Origin: Rhizoclosmatium globosum
Lineage: Eukaryota > Chytridiomycota > Chytridiomycetes > Chytridiales > Chytriomycetaceae
Reading direction: 5' to 3'
NCBI GenBank assembly: GCA_002104985.1
Contig: MCGO01000331.1
Coordinates: 1 to 32,626 of the forward strand
DNA: 32,626 bases
Shown here: piece by piece, positions 20,801 through 30,474 of the stretch
Position numbering within the stretch: the first letter of the stretch is position 1
Layout: every line of letters begins with the position of its first letter
Made by a program: the position numbers and the translations under genes
Notes under the pieces: model-generated
Told to the model about the DNA's origin: nothing
Database searches by the model: none
The model's input: the letters and a program-made list of their open reading frames with translations, nothing else

Positions 20801-21229
20801 GCAGAAGCATACGACTCCATGGCAGGAATTGACAAGACTGAAACCTGCAAGCATCCATCAGTTTATCAACCACGAAAGCTCAGGAATTAACGTACGACAT
20901 CAGCTCTCTTGTATATGAAGATCTTTGTTCCTGCTGCAGCGAAAGTGAATTCGTTGTGGGCATAAACACAGGATATTTGTTCTTTTGAAGGGATTTCCTT
21001 TGACAGGAAGATCAAGTGCAAGTTCTCGACCTGTTTCCCGACGAGAAAGATTAGAGCCCAGATGGATGAGTAAGAACAGACGCACATTGAAGAGTTGGAA
21101 GGATCGTTCGAGTGGTGCAACGGCAGTAAAGAAGCCATTTGATCCGAGCGAGTTCACAAAGACCGGCGTTGGTCCACACACAATTCCAAGTGTTCGAAAG
21201 CGGACGAGCGACGTGTTTCGGTGGGACAT
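17850..21229 (-). CDS. UTP21: UTP21/WDR36, WD40 protein of the SSU processome
   Basis: Nucleolar U3 snoRNP component needed for 18S rRNA maturation. Thirteen exons: 21229-21086, 21030-20896, 20844-20691, 20516-20387, 20340-19953, 19897-19711, 19652-19444, 19387-19190, 19137-18946, 18896-18712, 18658-18451, 18401-18219, 18169-17850; most introns are 46-58 nt, one is 174 nt. The WD40 array fills most of the protein: SDNTVRIWNW, SADGRLQLWNF, IDVIAIGTQDGRI, SGGADGSVFIWDL, TASGDNSIK, EWIFDNDNGHPRLW, SASLDGTVK, GLEGNIKLWDI. The C-terminal Utp21 domain is clear: LSPSALDLEIRS and SNYEFVQCVLSIFLEAH. A one-base break in a T-run (plus 18294-18296, reading CAAAC) separates AAS from DFVEANTD; adding one base gives 877 residues, close to WDR36. 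The start ATG 21229 lies 78 bp from the divergent F-box/LRR start. Confidence 0.93.
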
Positions 21230-21307
21230 TGTTCAATTGGATTTGGTGAGAGTGGTTTGTGCCAAAGACAAAAGAAAAAAAGAAAGAAGAAAGAACAAAA
21301 CTGTTTA
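21230..21307. promoter_or_regulatory. Shared intergenic region between UTP21 and the F-box/LRR gene
   Basis: 78 bp between two divergent start codons. It includes an A-rich run (AAAGAAAAAAAGAAAGAAG, 21267-21295) typical of nucleosome-poor fungal promoters. No TATA box is recognised. Confidence 0.5.
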
Positions 21308-22150
21308 ATGATTCAAACTCTTCCCTTCGAATTGATTGTGCTCATCTTTCGTTGGATTCATCCGTCTCGCGTGCTCAAGTACTCCCGTTTGTGCAAATCA
21401 ATCAATCGATGCCTGGAAACATCCCACTTTGCCACCAGAAACATATCCCTCTTTGTCACCCCCTCTCATTCTTCTCTCCCACTCGACCCAAAAAGACCTC
21501 CAAAGAAGCATAAAACTCCGTCTGATCTCGATATTCTTTGGTTCGAATGGCCCCCAGCCTACCAACATGCCTACCTCAGGTACCTTATTCCACCACAACG
21601 CATTGGGTGGGCCTTTCAGCATTCCTCAATTCGAGGACATATACCCTCGCAAATCGGATTAATGTCAAACTTGGTCTCACTGCGTCTGCAATCCAATTCG
21701 TTGAAAGGTCCTATCCCAAATGAAATTGGAGACCTCACCTTATTGACCAAAGTGGTTCTCTCCCATAATGAACTCTCGGGCCCGATTCCATTATCATTGG
21801 CTCGTTTGAAACATTTGTTGCTTTTGGATTTGAGTCACAATGAGTTGAGCGGTTGCATTGATGTGTCGTTGTGCAAATTCAGAGAATTGACAACTTTAAA
21901 CCTGAACTCAAACATGATTTCTGGTACTATTCCTCTCGAGCTTTGGGATATGCGCCAACTAGTTCACTTGAATTTAAGTGACAATCTGATTGAGGGGCAA
22001 TTGCCAAGAGAAGTCGGGAGGCTCGTCAATTTGGATTCCATTTCTCTCATACCAAACAATTTATCAGACATCTTGCCATCTGGGTTGTTACCAGGAACAA
22101 ATGCCTGGAATTTATTGATGATTGATGGATTCTTTGATATGGAAAATTGA
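21308..22150 (+). CDS. F-box-like protein with plant-type leucine-rich repeats
   Basis: Single-exon gene of 280 residues. The N-terminus, MIQTLPFELIVLIFRWI followed by a helical Arg/Lys/Cys segment to about residue 45, fits the F-box pattern (L-P-x-E-[IL]-x-x-x-[IL]-F), which recruits SKP1 in SCF ubiquitin ligases. From about residue 105 to 265 there are six repeats of 24 residues, such as NLVSLRLQSNSLKGPIP, HLLLLDLSHNELSG and QLVHLNLSDNLIEGQLP; these have the L-x-x-N-x-L-x-G-x-I-P consensus of plant receptor LRRs. The ATG at 21308 was chosen because the frame upstream is Lys-rich, has no ATG and overlaps the UTP21 5' end. No signal peptide or membrane segment is seen, so it is likely intracellular. 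The partner or substrate is unknown. Confidence 0.82.
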   Translation: MIQTLPFELIVLIFRWIHPSRVLKYSRLCKSINRCLETSHFATRNISLFVTPSHSSLPLDPKRPPKKHKTPSDLDILWFEWPPAYQHAYLRYLIPPQRIGWAFQHSSIRGHIPSQIGLMSNLVSLRLQSNSLKGPIPNEIGDLTLLTKVVLSHNELSGPIPLSLARLKHLLLLDLSHNELSGCIDVSLCKFRELTTLNLNSNMISGTIPLELWDMRQLVHLNLSDNLIEGQLPREVGRLVNLDSISLIPNNLSDILPSGLLPGTNAWNLLMIDGFFDMEN

Positions 22151-22615
22151 TAAAGCGCTCTCGCATTCTCGATTGATTGATATTATTTAGATTTATTGAT
22201 TTAGTGCCTATACGATTACATAAGCTTTAAAATTCGCGAAGAACAAGGAGACTATAATACAGCAGCTTAAGACTTGACTAGAAGAATATGGATACATTAC
22301 TTGTTAAATTGAGCTTCAGGGTCGCTCTGTTATCTACTTTCCATGCTCTGAAATCGGAAAATTTGACAGTGGATGAACCGTATCAGTTCACCGGAGGCTA
22401 GCATCAAAATATCATTTGTGAACAAACATCCAGTGAATATCGACACAAATATAGCCATACTTTGTCAATTCCATTCGATGCCAGTGACTCATGGCTTTCC
22501 TGACAACCTGAAATTACAAAATTTGATGCCAAGCCCGTGAGCCTCCCATTTTCCATACAAAAGGAGGGAAGCGCCTTCCTCCACTCTCCCCATCAAATCT
22601 ATCGCACAAAAAACA
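22151..22615. other. Upstream region of the UNC93-like gene
   Basis: 465 bp without a gene. It presumably holds the 3' end of the F-box/LRR gene and the promoter and first untranslated exon of the UNC93-like gene. Pyrimidine-rich sequence (CCTTCCTCCACTCTCCCC, about 22574-22591) precedes the 5' leader, as is common for strongly transcribed fungal genes. No further element is recognised. Confidence 0.45.
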
Positions 22616-22682
22616 GTGAGTAGTCATCAGTCTTCACTGCCACTCCTCAGCCTCACAAATTGCTAATCCAAAACCACTCTAG
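22616..22682 (+). other. Probable 5'-UTR intron ending directly at the start codon
   Basis: GTGAGTAGTC at 22616 is a good donor and CCACTCTAG at 22682 a good acceptor, preceded by GCTAATC, which resembles a branch site. Splicing would join an untranslated leader straight to ATG 22683. Length 67 nt, similar to other introns in the window. Confidence 0.55.
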
Positions 22683-24074
22683 ATGGGCTTCTTCGACACT
22701 CTCAACCAGGCCCGTACTCAGGTCTACGTTATCTCCTTCGTCTGTTTCCTCTGTCCAGGAATGTTCAACGCCTTGAACTCCCTTCCAACTGCCGGTCCAT
22801 CCGCTCAGGAAGTCAAGGACAAGCAGAACGCTGCCTTGTACTTGTGTTTCGCCATCATGGGTCTCCTTGCTGGTGGTCTTAACAACATCCTCGGACCACG
22901 CATCCTCGCCGCAATTGGTGGCACAGGATATGCTATCTACGCTGCCGCTCAGTACAACATTTTCAAGGTTCAGGGTGGTGATGACTCTGCTCCAATTCCA
23001 GACTCTGCCAACACCTTCTCCATTTTCTCTGGTGCCTACATCGGTCTCTGTGCCGGTATGCTCTGGGCTGCCCAGGGTCAGATTTGCTTGACCTACCCAA
23101 CTGAGTCCCAGAAGGGTACTTTCTTCGCTACCTTCTGGGTTATCTTCAACTTGGGAGCTGTGCTCGGTAACACCATCTCCACTGCTCTTTCCTGGGGTGC
23201 CGGCTCCTCCGGAGTTGCCATGAACGACGCCATGTACTTGATCTTCATTATTCTCATGGCCGGTGGATCCATCGTCGCTTTCCTCATCCAGCCACCAGGT
23301 ACCATTATCCGTGAAGACCAGACCCAAGTCGAGACCCCACCAACCAACGTTCTCCGTGAGTTCGTCGAAGTCCTCAAGCTTTTCACCAACCCAGCCATGT
23401 TGACCATCTTGATTCCATGTATGTCTTCCAACTGGTTCTACACTTACCAGTTCGGTCCATTCGGTGACAACTTCTCTGGTCGTTCCAACGGTCTTAAGGC
23501 TATTTTCTACTGGTTGTCTCAAGCCGCTGGTGCGTGGGTTCTCGGAAACATGTTCTTGGACAACACCAAGTACTCCCGTACTACCCGTGCCTGGACTGGA
23601 TGCTACATCATGGCTGGTACCACCCTTGCCTTCTTCGGTGGAGGTGCTGCCTTCCAGTACGCCTCCGTCAGCAACGGATGGACCGACAAGGGTAACCACT
23701 TCGATGCTGGAGACAACTTCGGTTCTTTCTTCGGTCCATTCCTTTTGTACGTCTGCTACGGTCTCTACGATGCCTTCTTCCAGGTTTACACCAACTACCT
23801 CATTGGTGCCATCTCTAACGACTCTGAGACCCTCTCCCGTTACGCTGGTTTCTACAAGGGTACCCAGTCTGGTGCTGGTGGTATCTCTTGGGCCTTGAAC
23901 GGTTTCGTCTTCACCGCCTCGAAGGGTAACGCCCTTACCCCAACCACTCAGTTCTGGGTCATGGTTGTTCCATGTGTCATCTCCGTCTTCTTCTTCGCCA
24001 TCTTCTGTAAGGTTTTCGTTAAGGACACCACTGATGAGAGCGTTGAGCAAGGTTCTTCCATCAAGGCTCACTAA
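22683..24074 (+). CDS. UNC93-like major facilitator membrane protein
   Basis: Single coding exon of 463 residues, a polytopic membrane protein of the UNC-93 branch of the major facilitator superfamily. Supporting features are the opening VISFVCFLCPGMFNALNSL, a GLLAGGLNNILGPR element after the second helix, AYIGLCAGMLWAAQGQICLTYP with ESQKGTFFATFW, and alternating hydrophobic segments (about 11-12 helices) with a charged central loop (REDQTQVETPP). The C-terminus is short and charged (KDTTDESVEQGSS). In animals UNC93 proteins regulate a K+ channel or traffic receptors; the substrate of the fungal ones is not known. Codon use is strikingly biased to C-ending codons, CCA for Pro and AAG for Lys, unlike its neighbours, pointing to very high expression. 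AATAAA follows at 24127. Confidence 0.9.
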   Translation: MGFFDTLNQARTQVYVISFVCFLCPGMFNALNSLPTAGPSAQEVKDKQNAALYLCFAIMGLLAGGLNNILGPRILAAIGGTGYAIYAAAQYNIFKVQGGDDSAPIPDSANTFSIFSGAYIGLCAGMLWAAQGQICLTYPTESQKGTFFATFWVIFNLGAVLGNTISTALSWGAGSSGVAMNDAMYLIFIILMAGGSIVAFLIQPPGTIIREDQTQVETPPTNVLREFVEVLKLFTNPAMLTILIPCMSSNWFYTYQFGPFGDNFSGRSNGLKAIFYWLSQAAGAWVLGNMFLDNTKYSRTTRAWTGCYIMAGTTLAFFGGGAAFQYASVSNGWTDKGNHFDAGDNFGSFFGPFLLYVCYGLYDAFFQVYTNYLIGAISNDSETLSRYAGFYKGTQSGAGGISWALNGFVFTASKGNALTPTTQFWVMVVPCVISVFFFAIFCKVFVKDTTDESVEQGSSIKAH

Positions 24075-24126
24075 ACAGCTATATTGATTCATTGTATTAT
24101 GTTCTATGTTAGAATTTCTATGCTCA

Positions 24127-24132
24127 AATAAA
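24127..24132 (+). terminator. Putative polyadenylation signal of the UNC93-like gene
   Basis: AATAAA lies 53 nt after the TAA stop in AT-rich sequence, a fitting distance for 3'-end processing. Confidence 0.45.
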
Positions 24133-24282
24133 TAGCTTCAGAAATATTTTAAAGTGCTGAAATTCGCGTCTTTGATCACCCTGTAATACAATTCAAATCG
24201 CAGTTTTGACTCCAAACAAATGTTGAACTCCATGTTTGCTTGCATGAATCAGTGATAGATCAGGTTGATCTTTATTCAAAAA

Positions 24283-27200
24283 CTATTCCACTTGATTTTC
24301 GCCATGAATCTGTACACGAGTTAAATGAATTTGTGCTTCAACAGTGTTCTCAACATAGAACCGAACAATCTTGACCGTCTTGGTTTGTCCGTTTCTCAAT
24401 ACACGTGCAACACCTTGCTTCTCTGACGCAATAGCATATTCGTCAATATCAGAGTGGAATGGGTGAAGAACAATACAATGAGTAGCTAGAAGCTAGTTAG
24501 ACCAAAACAAGAAGGAGGAAACGCTTACCTTCAGTCAAATTCAAACCACTAACGGAGTCACGCGCAGAAAGCATTAAAACTTTCACAGGCTTCTCAACTT
24601 TCTTTGCTTCAACCTTACGAATCTTGGCCGGCTTTTTGGACACGTCTTCATCAATGAAATCAGCCTTCCTCTTTCCCTTATCTCCAGCCTGCAACACAGG
24701 AAACTCAACAACAGATCCTTCAACTTCCACAGCGTTTGATTCTTCAGTCACCGTAGGTCCTTCTGGTTCCGCAGCAGAAGCAACGTGACCAACAGGTTTA
24801 GTCAAACCAGCCCTGAACAGTCTCAACGCCTTTTCACGATCTTGCCATCCTTTCTTCAATCGCGCAGTTGCAATACCATATGTGTTCAGTGCTCCAGAGA
24901 CGAGGTCTGCTAAATCGGCGAACTGGATGAACACAATGAAACGAGCTTCGTCTGATGCCTTCATCTCGTTACGAAGGTAGTTGACCATTTCACGGATCTT
25001 CGAACCAAACTAAAGCAAAACGTTAGAAAACAGATCGAGAATGTGGTCTTACCAACCATATCAGGGTCGAGTTTATCCCCTTCCTCAGCTTGATCAGCAG
25101 CATCCAACGCCTCCTTAACCTCCTCCTCAACAGCCGGTGGTAAAACACGCATCACTTCACGCCCTTGAAGCTCCACACGACAGTTTGGACACTTGCTGTG
25201 AACTTTGACAACATCTTCAGCACATTCCCAACAGAACGCGTGCCCACACGGTAAGATTCCAATCTCCGTTTTGACGTCCTCTTCCATGCAGATGTTGCAT
25301 TCCATGTTTCCTTTTCGCGAGAGGTAGGTGTCGACAAAGTTTTGGAAGTATGTGAATTGTGCTTGGATGGGAGCTCGTTCTGCCTTGAGGCCAACGATTT
25401 CAGCACGTAAACGAGTGATGCGATCGTCCAAAGATTTGAGTTTTGCAGGGAGTTTTGCCATTTTGGCGTCAGACTCTTCCGCCTTTTCGCGTTCTTCAAT
25501 CTTTTCCTTTTCGGTTGCTTTGATTGCCTTTCTCGCGGTCTCGACTTTCTTGTCCAAGTCTTCCATTTGATTGATACGGTTTTGTTGGACGAGTTCTGTC
25601 ACTTTTTCGATTGTCATGGCTTGGATGGTTGCACCTAACACGGCCTGGTTTCCAATTTGGTAGTGGTTACAGAGTTTGAGGAGTTCAACAATGGACAAGT
25701 TACGAAGACACGATTGGTAAAAAGCTCGTTCCATTGGCGTCTGTGTTACTTTTTGCACTTGGTAGATGGGCGGTGGGAAAGTCACTTCTGGTTCATTCCT
25801 GCGAACGCGGTGTTGGATGAACCGGAACGATTCAACGTCGGGACAGATCCATGGTTCAATGTTGAGGAATCCGGCAAATTTAGCAACAGTTTGTGGGTCT
25901 TCGAAACGAGGTGTTCCAGTCAAGCCCCAAAGATAATCAGCGGACATGGCACGAACTTGTTCACGGATTCCATGTTTTGTCGTGACTTCGTGAAACTCGT
26001 CCAACAATACGATGGAAGTGAACCAAGTGAAAGCAAGTCTCCGACACGTGATTCACAGAACTCTTTGCAATCTGAAGGACTGTTTGCAAAGTCAAACTTT
26101 TTCCATAGTTTGCAAGATCGACCATTAGACTTGGCTCCTTATATGCTCCGTTTGTGAGGAACTGGTATGAGAGAATAATGAAATCTGACTCAAGAACTGT
26201 GCGAGACGTTTGGGAGTATTCCTGTTTTCCCTTGATTTGAAGAATGGAGACTGTCTCACCAAGACATTTACGAATTTCCGACTCCCACTGGTGGGCAATG
26301 TTGTTGGAACAAGGAGACAACGGCTTTTGAGAGGAAGCGGCCATTTTCTGGGTTGATCTTATGGAGATAGGATGGGTTGTCGAATGGTCGAGTGTGGCAG
26401 AGGGCAATGTTGTGATTGTCTTGCCAACTCCAGGTTTGTCCTTGCAAGAAGTAATATCTCGACTTGAGATAACGAATACTCACTGCAATAATGCCACTTT
26501 TAACGTTTCTGTTTCGGAAATGTGAGTGTCCTTTGTCCCAAACTCAAAAGTAGACAGATCCATAAACAAATCGTCGTCTTCTCCATCTCTTCTGCCATCG
26601 GAATCAAGTTTGAAGCGTAGAAGAGGGAAGGCTCGCATCTTCGATACCTTGCATCCATGCGAGAGTACGAAGTTGATAATCGTACAACGTAAGAGCGAAT
26701 GGCGCCTCAGGGCCAATGCAAGGTACGATATCAAAAGTTGGAGGAACTTTGAAGTCTTTCAGGAGAGAATCCGTTCCACTGTCGGACCAAACAAACTCGT
26801 TATCAATAAACTGGAACGGATTTCCACCATTTGCCCAGAACAGAGCAATAAACTTTTCATCTTTCAATTGCGGTCTTTCAGGGCATCAAAGCTTGGATTC
26901 GGCCAGCGGACTTCGAGATCCAACAGAATGTTTGGGTGCTGACGAGTTGCCTTGATCCAGAACTCGCACTTCGCATCGACGCATTCTTCGACTGAAATCA
27001 TTGGAAACAAGTCCGAAACCGCCTTTGGAAGTTGCCAATTGTGTTTAGTTGAGCGAGTTGGAACCACGGCTTTGTCTTGTTCCGCCACGAATTGAACTGT
27101 TTCACTGTGTAGCGCACGTGGGTCCGACGATGTTTGCCTGGTTCAGTTGTACACGAGCGAGTTGTTTGATCAAAGCGAGAAGGATCCGAGGACAAAGTAC

Positions 27201-27409
27201 GGAAGCTCGGGGATCACTGGCTCGGCCTTGGCAACGGCTGCAGCCTTGTCTACGAGCGACTCATCGTCAATCAGCTGGAATGATCGATCGGCTGAGTGCC
27301 TTCTTGAGTGGTGCGGGGCGGCTGTGGCTGACGATGATGCACTTGCTCCCTCAACGAATCCCATTCTTGACAACAAACTTGCCCAATGCTCACCCACACT
27401 ACAGGGCAT
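24283..27409 (-). CDS. SNF2-family ATPase with internal RING finger (IRC20/SHPRH-like E3 ligase), frame broken in 5' half
   Basis: Probable nuclear DNA translocase and ubiquitin ligase. Exons: 27409-26484, 26440-25057, 25009-24529, 24485-24283; introns are 43-47 nt. Order of motifs: YDYQLRTLAWMQG, then the Walker A split by an intron (SGIIA, then DKPGVGKTITT), VLDEFHEV (DExx box), LWGLTGTPRF, a long Lys/Glu coiled coil (EDLDKKVETARKAIK onward), a C3HC4 RING (CNICMEED, CGHAFCWEC, CPNCRVEL; about 25165-25310), then the second helicase lobe with FIVFIQFADLADL, LMLSARDSVSGLNL, and EKQGVARVLRNGQTKTVK. The insertion of coiled coil and RING between lobes is the SHPRH/IRC20 layout. From about 26010 to 27180 at least eight frame breaks occur, most of which look like one missing base in a homopolymer, while 24283-26007 is intact. 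As written the 5' half cannot be translated. The start at 27409 is tentative. Confidence 0.88.
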
Positions 27410-27521
27410 TTATGCGCTGTCTAAGCAAGAAAATTGCAAAGAGTAATGATGGATTAAATATTCCTGCGGGTTTCCAACTTTGTTCGTCGCTTCTCCTTTG
27501 CGTTGATATTATTTCTTGACA
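27410..27521. promoter_or_regulatory. Shared intergenic region of a divergent pair
   Basis: 112 bp between the putative SNF2-RING start (minus) and the small plus-strand gene start. No specific element recognised. Confidence 0.35.
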
Positions 27522-27933
27522 ATGGGTTCTTTTCAAGAAGAGCTCTCAAAACACGTAAGCATCGTGGAACTGGTATGCGGAAATCGTGGATTCGACGCCC
27601 GTTTAAATGAAAGACTTAATAAGTAAGTGATCCACGAAACACAAACAGATATAATAAGCTCATTCGAATGCATTCATCAAATCAAACAACCAAATCCAAC
27701 ACAAAAATGCCAGGAATGCCAGCAGCTCAGTCCCTCGAAAGCTTCGGTGCTCATGACCTGTTCCTTCAATCAAGTTTGCAAAGGAAGACAAGGCAGAGAA
27801 GAAAGCTGGTTCCATCAACAGTTCCAATAAGTCTTCAAATGGATCCATCGCTGCTGAATCCACAACCTCGAGAAAGGAATCTGTGATGTTGTTCAGTAGC
27901 ACTCCACAGCCTCTTGGTGACCGTCACTTGTAA
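27522..27933 (+). CDS. Small unknown protein, probably two exons
   Basis: I do not recognise this protein. ATG 27522 opens MGSFQEELSKHVSIVEL and GFDARLNERLN and meets a good donor (AATAA then GTAAGTGATCC, 27631). After an intron whose acceptor is uncertain, coding-like sequence continues with MPGMPAAQSLESFGAHDLF. A one-base break in a T-run near 27775 then leads into AKEDKAEKKAGSINSSN and SVMLFSSTPQPLGDRHL, ending TAA at 27931-27933. The C-terminal part is Ser/Lys-rich and likely disordered. The minus-strand frame opposite (27660-27902) is an alternative but has no homology I recognise and ends in a hydrophobic low-complexity stretch. About 110 residues in all. Confidence 0.4.
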
Positions 27934-28075
27934 ATGACATGTATATCGTATCCAGTAATTCTCCATCATCTTAATTTGCAGTCTCAGCAATCATGCATAG
28001 CAAAATAAACATTCAGTCTCATGTTATTAAATTATTTTCCAATATTAATAACTTGCGTTGAATTAAATTCCGTCA

Positions 28076-28922
28076 TTACTCCTCTTGAACAACGTTCGCC
28101 AACCATTCAGTCAAGATTTCAGCAAGGCCTTCACTCAATGTGGAACCAGAGAGCGTTCCACTAACATCCCGTAAATGCTCATTCATTTTGGGAATAACGC
28201 ACAAACCTTATCAGCTTTCGGTAAGACTTCGCGTACTCTTTGCTTTTGTACATTGCTTTGCAGTGTCATGCTTAGCATCCAGAGCACCTCCTGCTACCAA
28301 TACCCGACAATCGATATCCGCGCAACCTTTCAAACACTCTCATCTTTCATTTCCTTGTACCATCCAAAGGCACATTCCTGCCGGTAATCCACCGCTTTTC
28401 ACAACAGCAAGACCGTCATTTTTGGGATCCGCCAACAGAGCATCCCATTCCGCATTCGAAAGGGTTTCCCCAAATCCACCGATATAAATGATACCAGACA
28501 CAAGGCGCTTCAACCCCACCGCTTTCAACGCTTGAAAGACTGGACCCATGGCATAACTGCACTCGCCGTTCCAACTAGAATGAAATTCGGGTAGGTGAGA
28601 GAAATAGACTCGAAGTAGAGGTTTCGTAAACCCATTTAAGTGCAGACACGACTTGATCCACGTACTCCCAAGTGTATGTGACTCCAGTTGGTCTTTATTC
28701 CAGCGGATTGTAGGACATGTTGTCTGCGAGGTGGTGTGAAGTAGTTTGTGTGATTGCGTCGGATCAGAAGGTGAGACTGGGTTTGGGATGGAAGAAGGAT
28801 GGCGACCAATGGAACGGGCTGGATTTGAGGGTATGGACAGGTTAGAGTTCCATAGACTTCCTTGGTTCCTTGTGGAAGGAGACGGACACTTCAAAGTGTC
28901 TCTGCGGTGATTTAGCAAACAT
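28076..28922 (-). CDS. Probable alpha/beta-hydrolase-like protein, multiply frame-broken
   Basis: Coding-like pieces follow each other on the minus strand in changing frames: FAKSPQRHFEVSVSFHKEP from ATG 28922, a stretch with DNMSYNPL, TYTWEYVDQVVSALKWVYE, YPNFILVGTASAVMPWVQSF, LKRLVSGIIYIGGFGETLS, CADIDCRVLVAGGALDAKHD, KADKVCALFPK and finally MNEHLRDVSG to ANVVQEE with TAA at 28076. The order suggests an alpha/beta-hydrolase fold: a strand followed by a G-x-A-x-A-like elbow and, near the end, a strand plus Asp. I cannot assign the catalytic triad securely or name a substrate. At least five shifts are needed, so either the sequence has errors here or the gene is decayed. An in-frame alternative start is at 28972. 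Confidence 0.4.
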
Positions 28923-29165
28923 TTTCGCGTGCTTGGTTTTGATGGGCTGAAGAGGTTCATTATGTGATCCATGTGAGTATTATTAATGGCACATATTTAT
29001 GAGTCATGGGCGGACAGTATTCTGAAAACAGAAAGTCTGAATCCAGAAACTTATAATTATAGGCTTACCAAGCAATTTTAAAATAGATTTTTGAAACAGT
29101 TCATGGAACAATTGTGGTGAATGATGCTGTGGTCAAGGCGAACAGAAACGAATCCAAAAAACAAG
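28923..29165. promoter_or_regulatory. Intergenic region between hydrolase-like gene and kinase
   Basis: About 240 bp between two divergent starts, AT-rich on the kinase side. No specific element is recognised. Confidence 0.35.
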
Positions 29166-30344
29166 ATGAGTGGAGTCCGAATCGACATCGCTGATTTGAC
29201 AAGCCTCGACTGGATCCAACGGCACGTTCATCCCGCGGCAACCAGCGCCTCTCGCGCCTCTTTCGGATGCGGCGGTCTCAGCGGAAAGATGCGCAAAGTT
29301 GAAATCACTTCAGATGACTCATCCACGCCATCAACCCTCATCCTCAAATCTTACACAAACTTGGAACGCAGCAAGACCCTTCAGCTTGCCCGTGAAGCTT
29401 TCTTTTACAATGCTCTTGCTGCGAAGCTGGGCGGCGTCACTCCGAAGGTGTATCATGCATTTGGAGATATGGACACAGGTGAGAAGGTCATCCTGATGCA
29501 AGATCTGTCAAGCACGCACGTTCAAGCTGGTACTTTTTTGGAAACTGTAGTCCGCATAACTGGGGAAAGATTTGGTTGGCCTGACGGAGGGTTGGACCAA
29601 AACAGTGAAGAACGTGTGGCTTTGACACGAACCATTGCATTGCATGCATTCAAAATCGCTGCAAAAATGAACTCAACGTTTTGGAAGGACAAGAGCTTGT
29701 TCAAACACTCATGGCTTCGAAGTGTTGGTTGGCTTCAAGGAAATGGCGAGACTGAATGGAAACAACATCAAGAAACTGCTTTCAGAGCGTGGCGCGCTGA
29801 AAAGAGTAGAATTGATGAAGGAAAAGCTCAAGTGAAATGGGATTCGCGTCTGGTTAAAATTATGGACGCAAGCTTCGCAAAAACATCTTGGGGTGCATTC
29901 CAAGACCGTATACATGCTCCTGATTATGTGTTCTCACTTGTTCATGGTGATTATCATCCTGCTAATTTGATGTGGAGGAAAGAAAATGAGGAGCTCGTGT
30001 TGTTGGATTGGGAAGTCGTTGGAGTTGGAAGTGGAGCACAAGACTGTGCTCAGTTTCTCATTTCTCACATGTATCCAAAGGAGCGTCGCGATTGCGAGTA
30101 TGAACTGCTCCGTGGGTATTATTCTGCACTGATTGCCGGTGGTGTCGCCGAGAAGGATTATTCCTTTGACAGATGCAAAGCAGATTATGTGGCGGGTGGA
30201 GTTGCTCGATGGGTATGGCTCCTTGGTATATTAACGTCTATGTGTCCTCCGGAGTGGAACCAGTTCTTTCACGACCAATTGCTTGCGTTTGCATTGGATC
30301 ATGGTGTTACAGCTGAAACGTTGAAATGCCACGCGTTTAAATAA
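29166..30344 (+). CDS. CHK/EcKinase-like phosphotransferase (aminoglycoside/choline-kinase fold)
   Basis: Single-exon gene of 392 residues with the two-lobe fold of small-molecule kinases. The N-lobe has a lysine in LILKSYTNLERSKTLQLAREA, with an acidic residue in REAFFYNAL likely pairing with it, and a hinge-like KVILMQDLS. The C-lobe shows the catalytic loop LVHGDYHPANLMW (HGDxHxxN) near residue 258 and the metal-binding LLDWEVVGVGSGAQD (DWE) near residue 280. This set fits the Pfam EcKinase/CHK and APH families; the substrate cannot be read from sequence (animal members act on ecdysteroids; fungal ones are mostly uncharacterised). ATG 29166 starts MSGVRIDIADL; an in-frame ATG at 29121 would add 15 residues. 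No frame break is present, in contrast to its left neighbour. Confidence 0.85.
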   Translation: MSGVRIDIADLTSLDWIQRHVHPAATSASRASFGCGGLSGKMRKVEITSDDSSTPSTLILKSYTNLERSKTLQLAREAFFYNALAAKLGGVTPKVYHAFGDMDTGEKVILMQDLSSTHVQAGTFLETVVRITGERFGWPDGGLDQNSEERVALTRTIALHAFKIAAKMNSTFWKDKSLFKHSWLRSVGWLQGNGETEWKQHQETAFRAWRAEKSRIDEGKAQVKWDSRLVKIMDASFAKTSWGAFQDRIHAPDYVFSLVHGDYHPANLMWRKENEELVLLDWEVVGVGSGAQDCAQFLISHMYPKERRDCEYELLRGYYSALIAGGVAEKDYSFDRCKADYVAGGVARWVWLLGILTSMCPPEWNQFFHDQLLAFALDHGVTAETLKCHAFK

Positions 30345-30474
30345 ATTAGCCGTTCTTTATAAAAGAGTATCAATCGTAGGATGAAATCATACCGAAACAA
30401 ATATAACTTCACAAAAAGATAACAATCTCCCAAAAATATCAACCAACTCGACAAGTTACTTCTTGTCACCAAAA
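30345..30474. other. Short convergent intergenic gap
   Basis: 130 bp separating the stop codons of the kinase (plus) and the cyclase (minus); AT-rich, presumably carrying both 3' ends. Nothing else seen. Confidence 0.4.

Noticed and set aside
22653..24092. 479-codon open frame antisense to the UNC93-like gene
   Set aside because: The translation is low-complexity in Glu, Gly, Val, Thr and Trp with no domain, and it mirrors the sense gene. Strong C-ending codon bias removes antisense stop codons, which explains the open frame.
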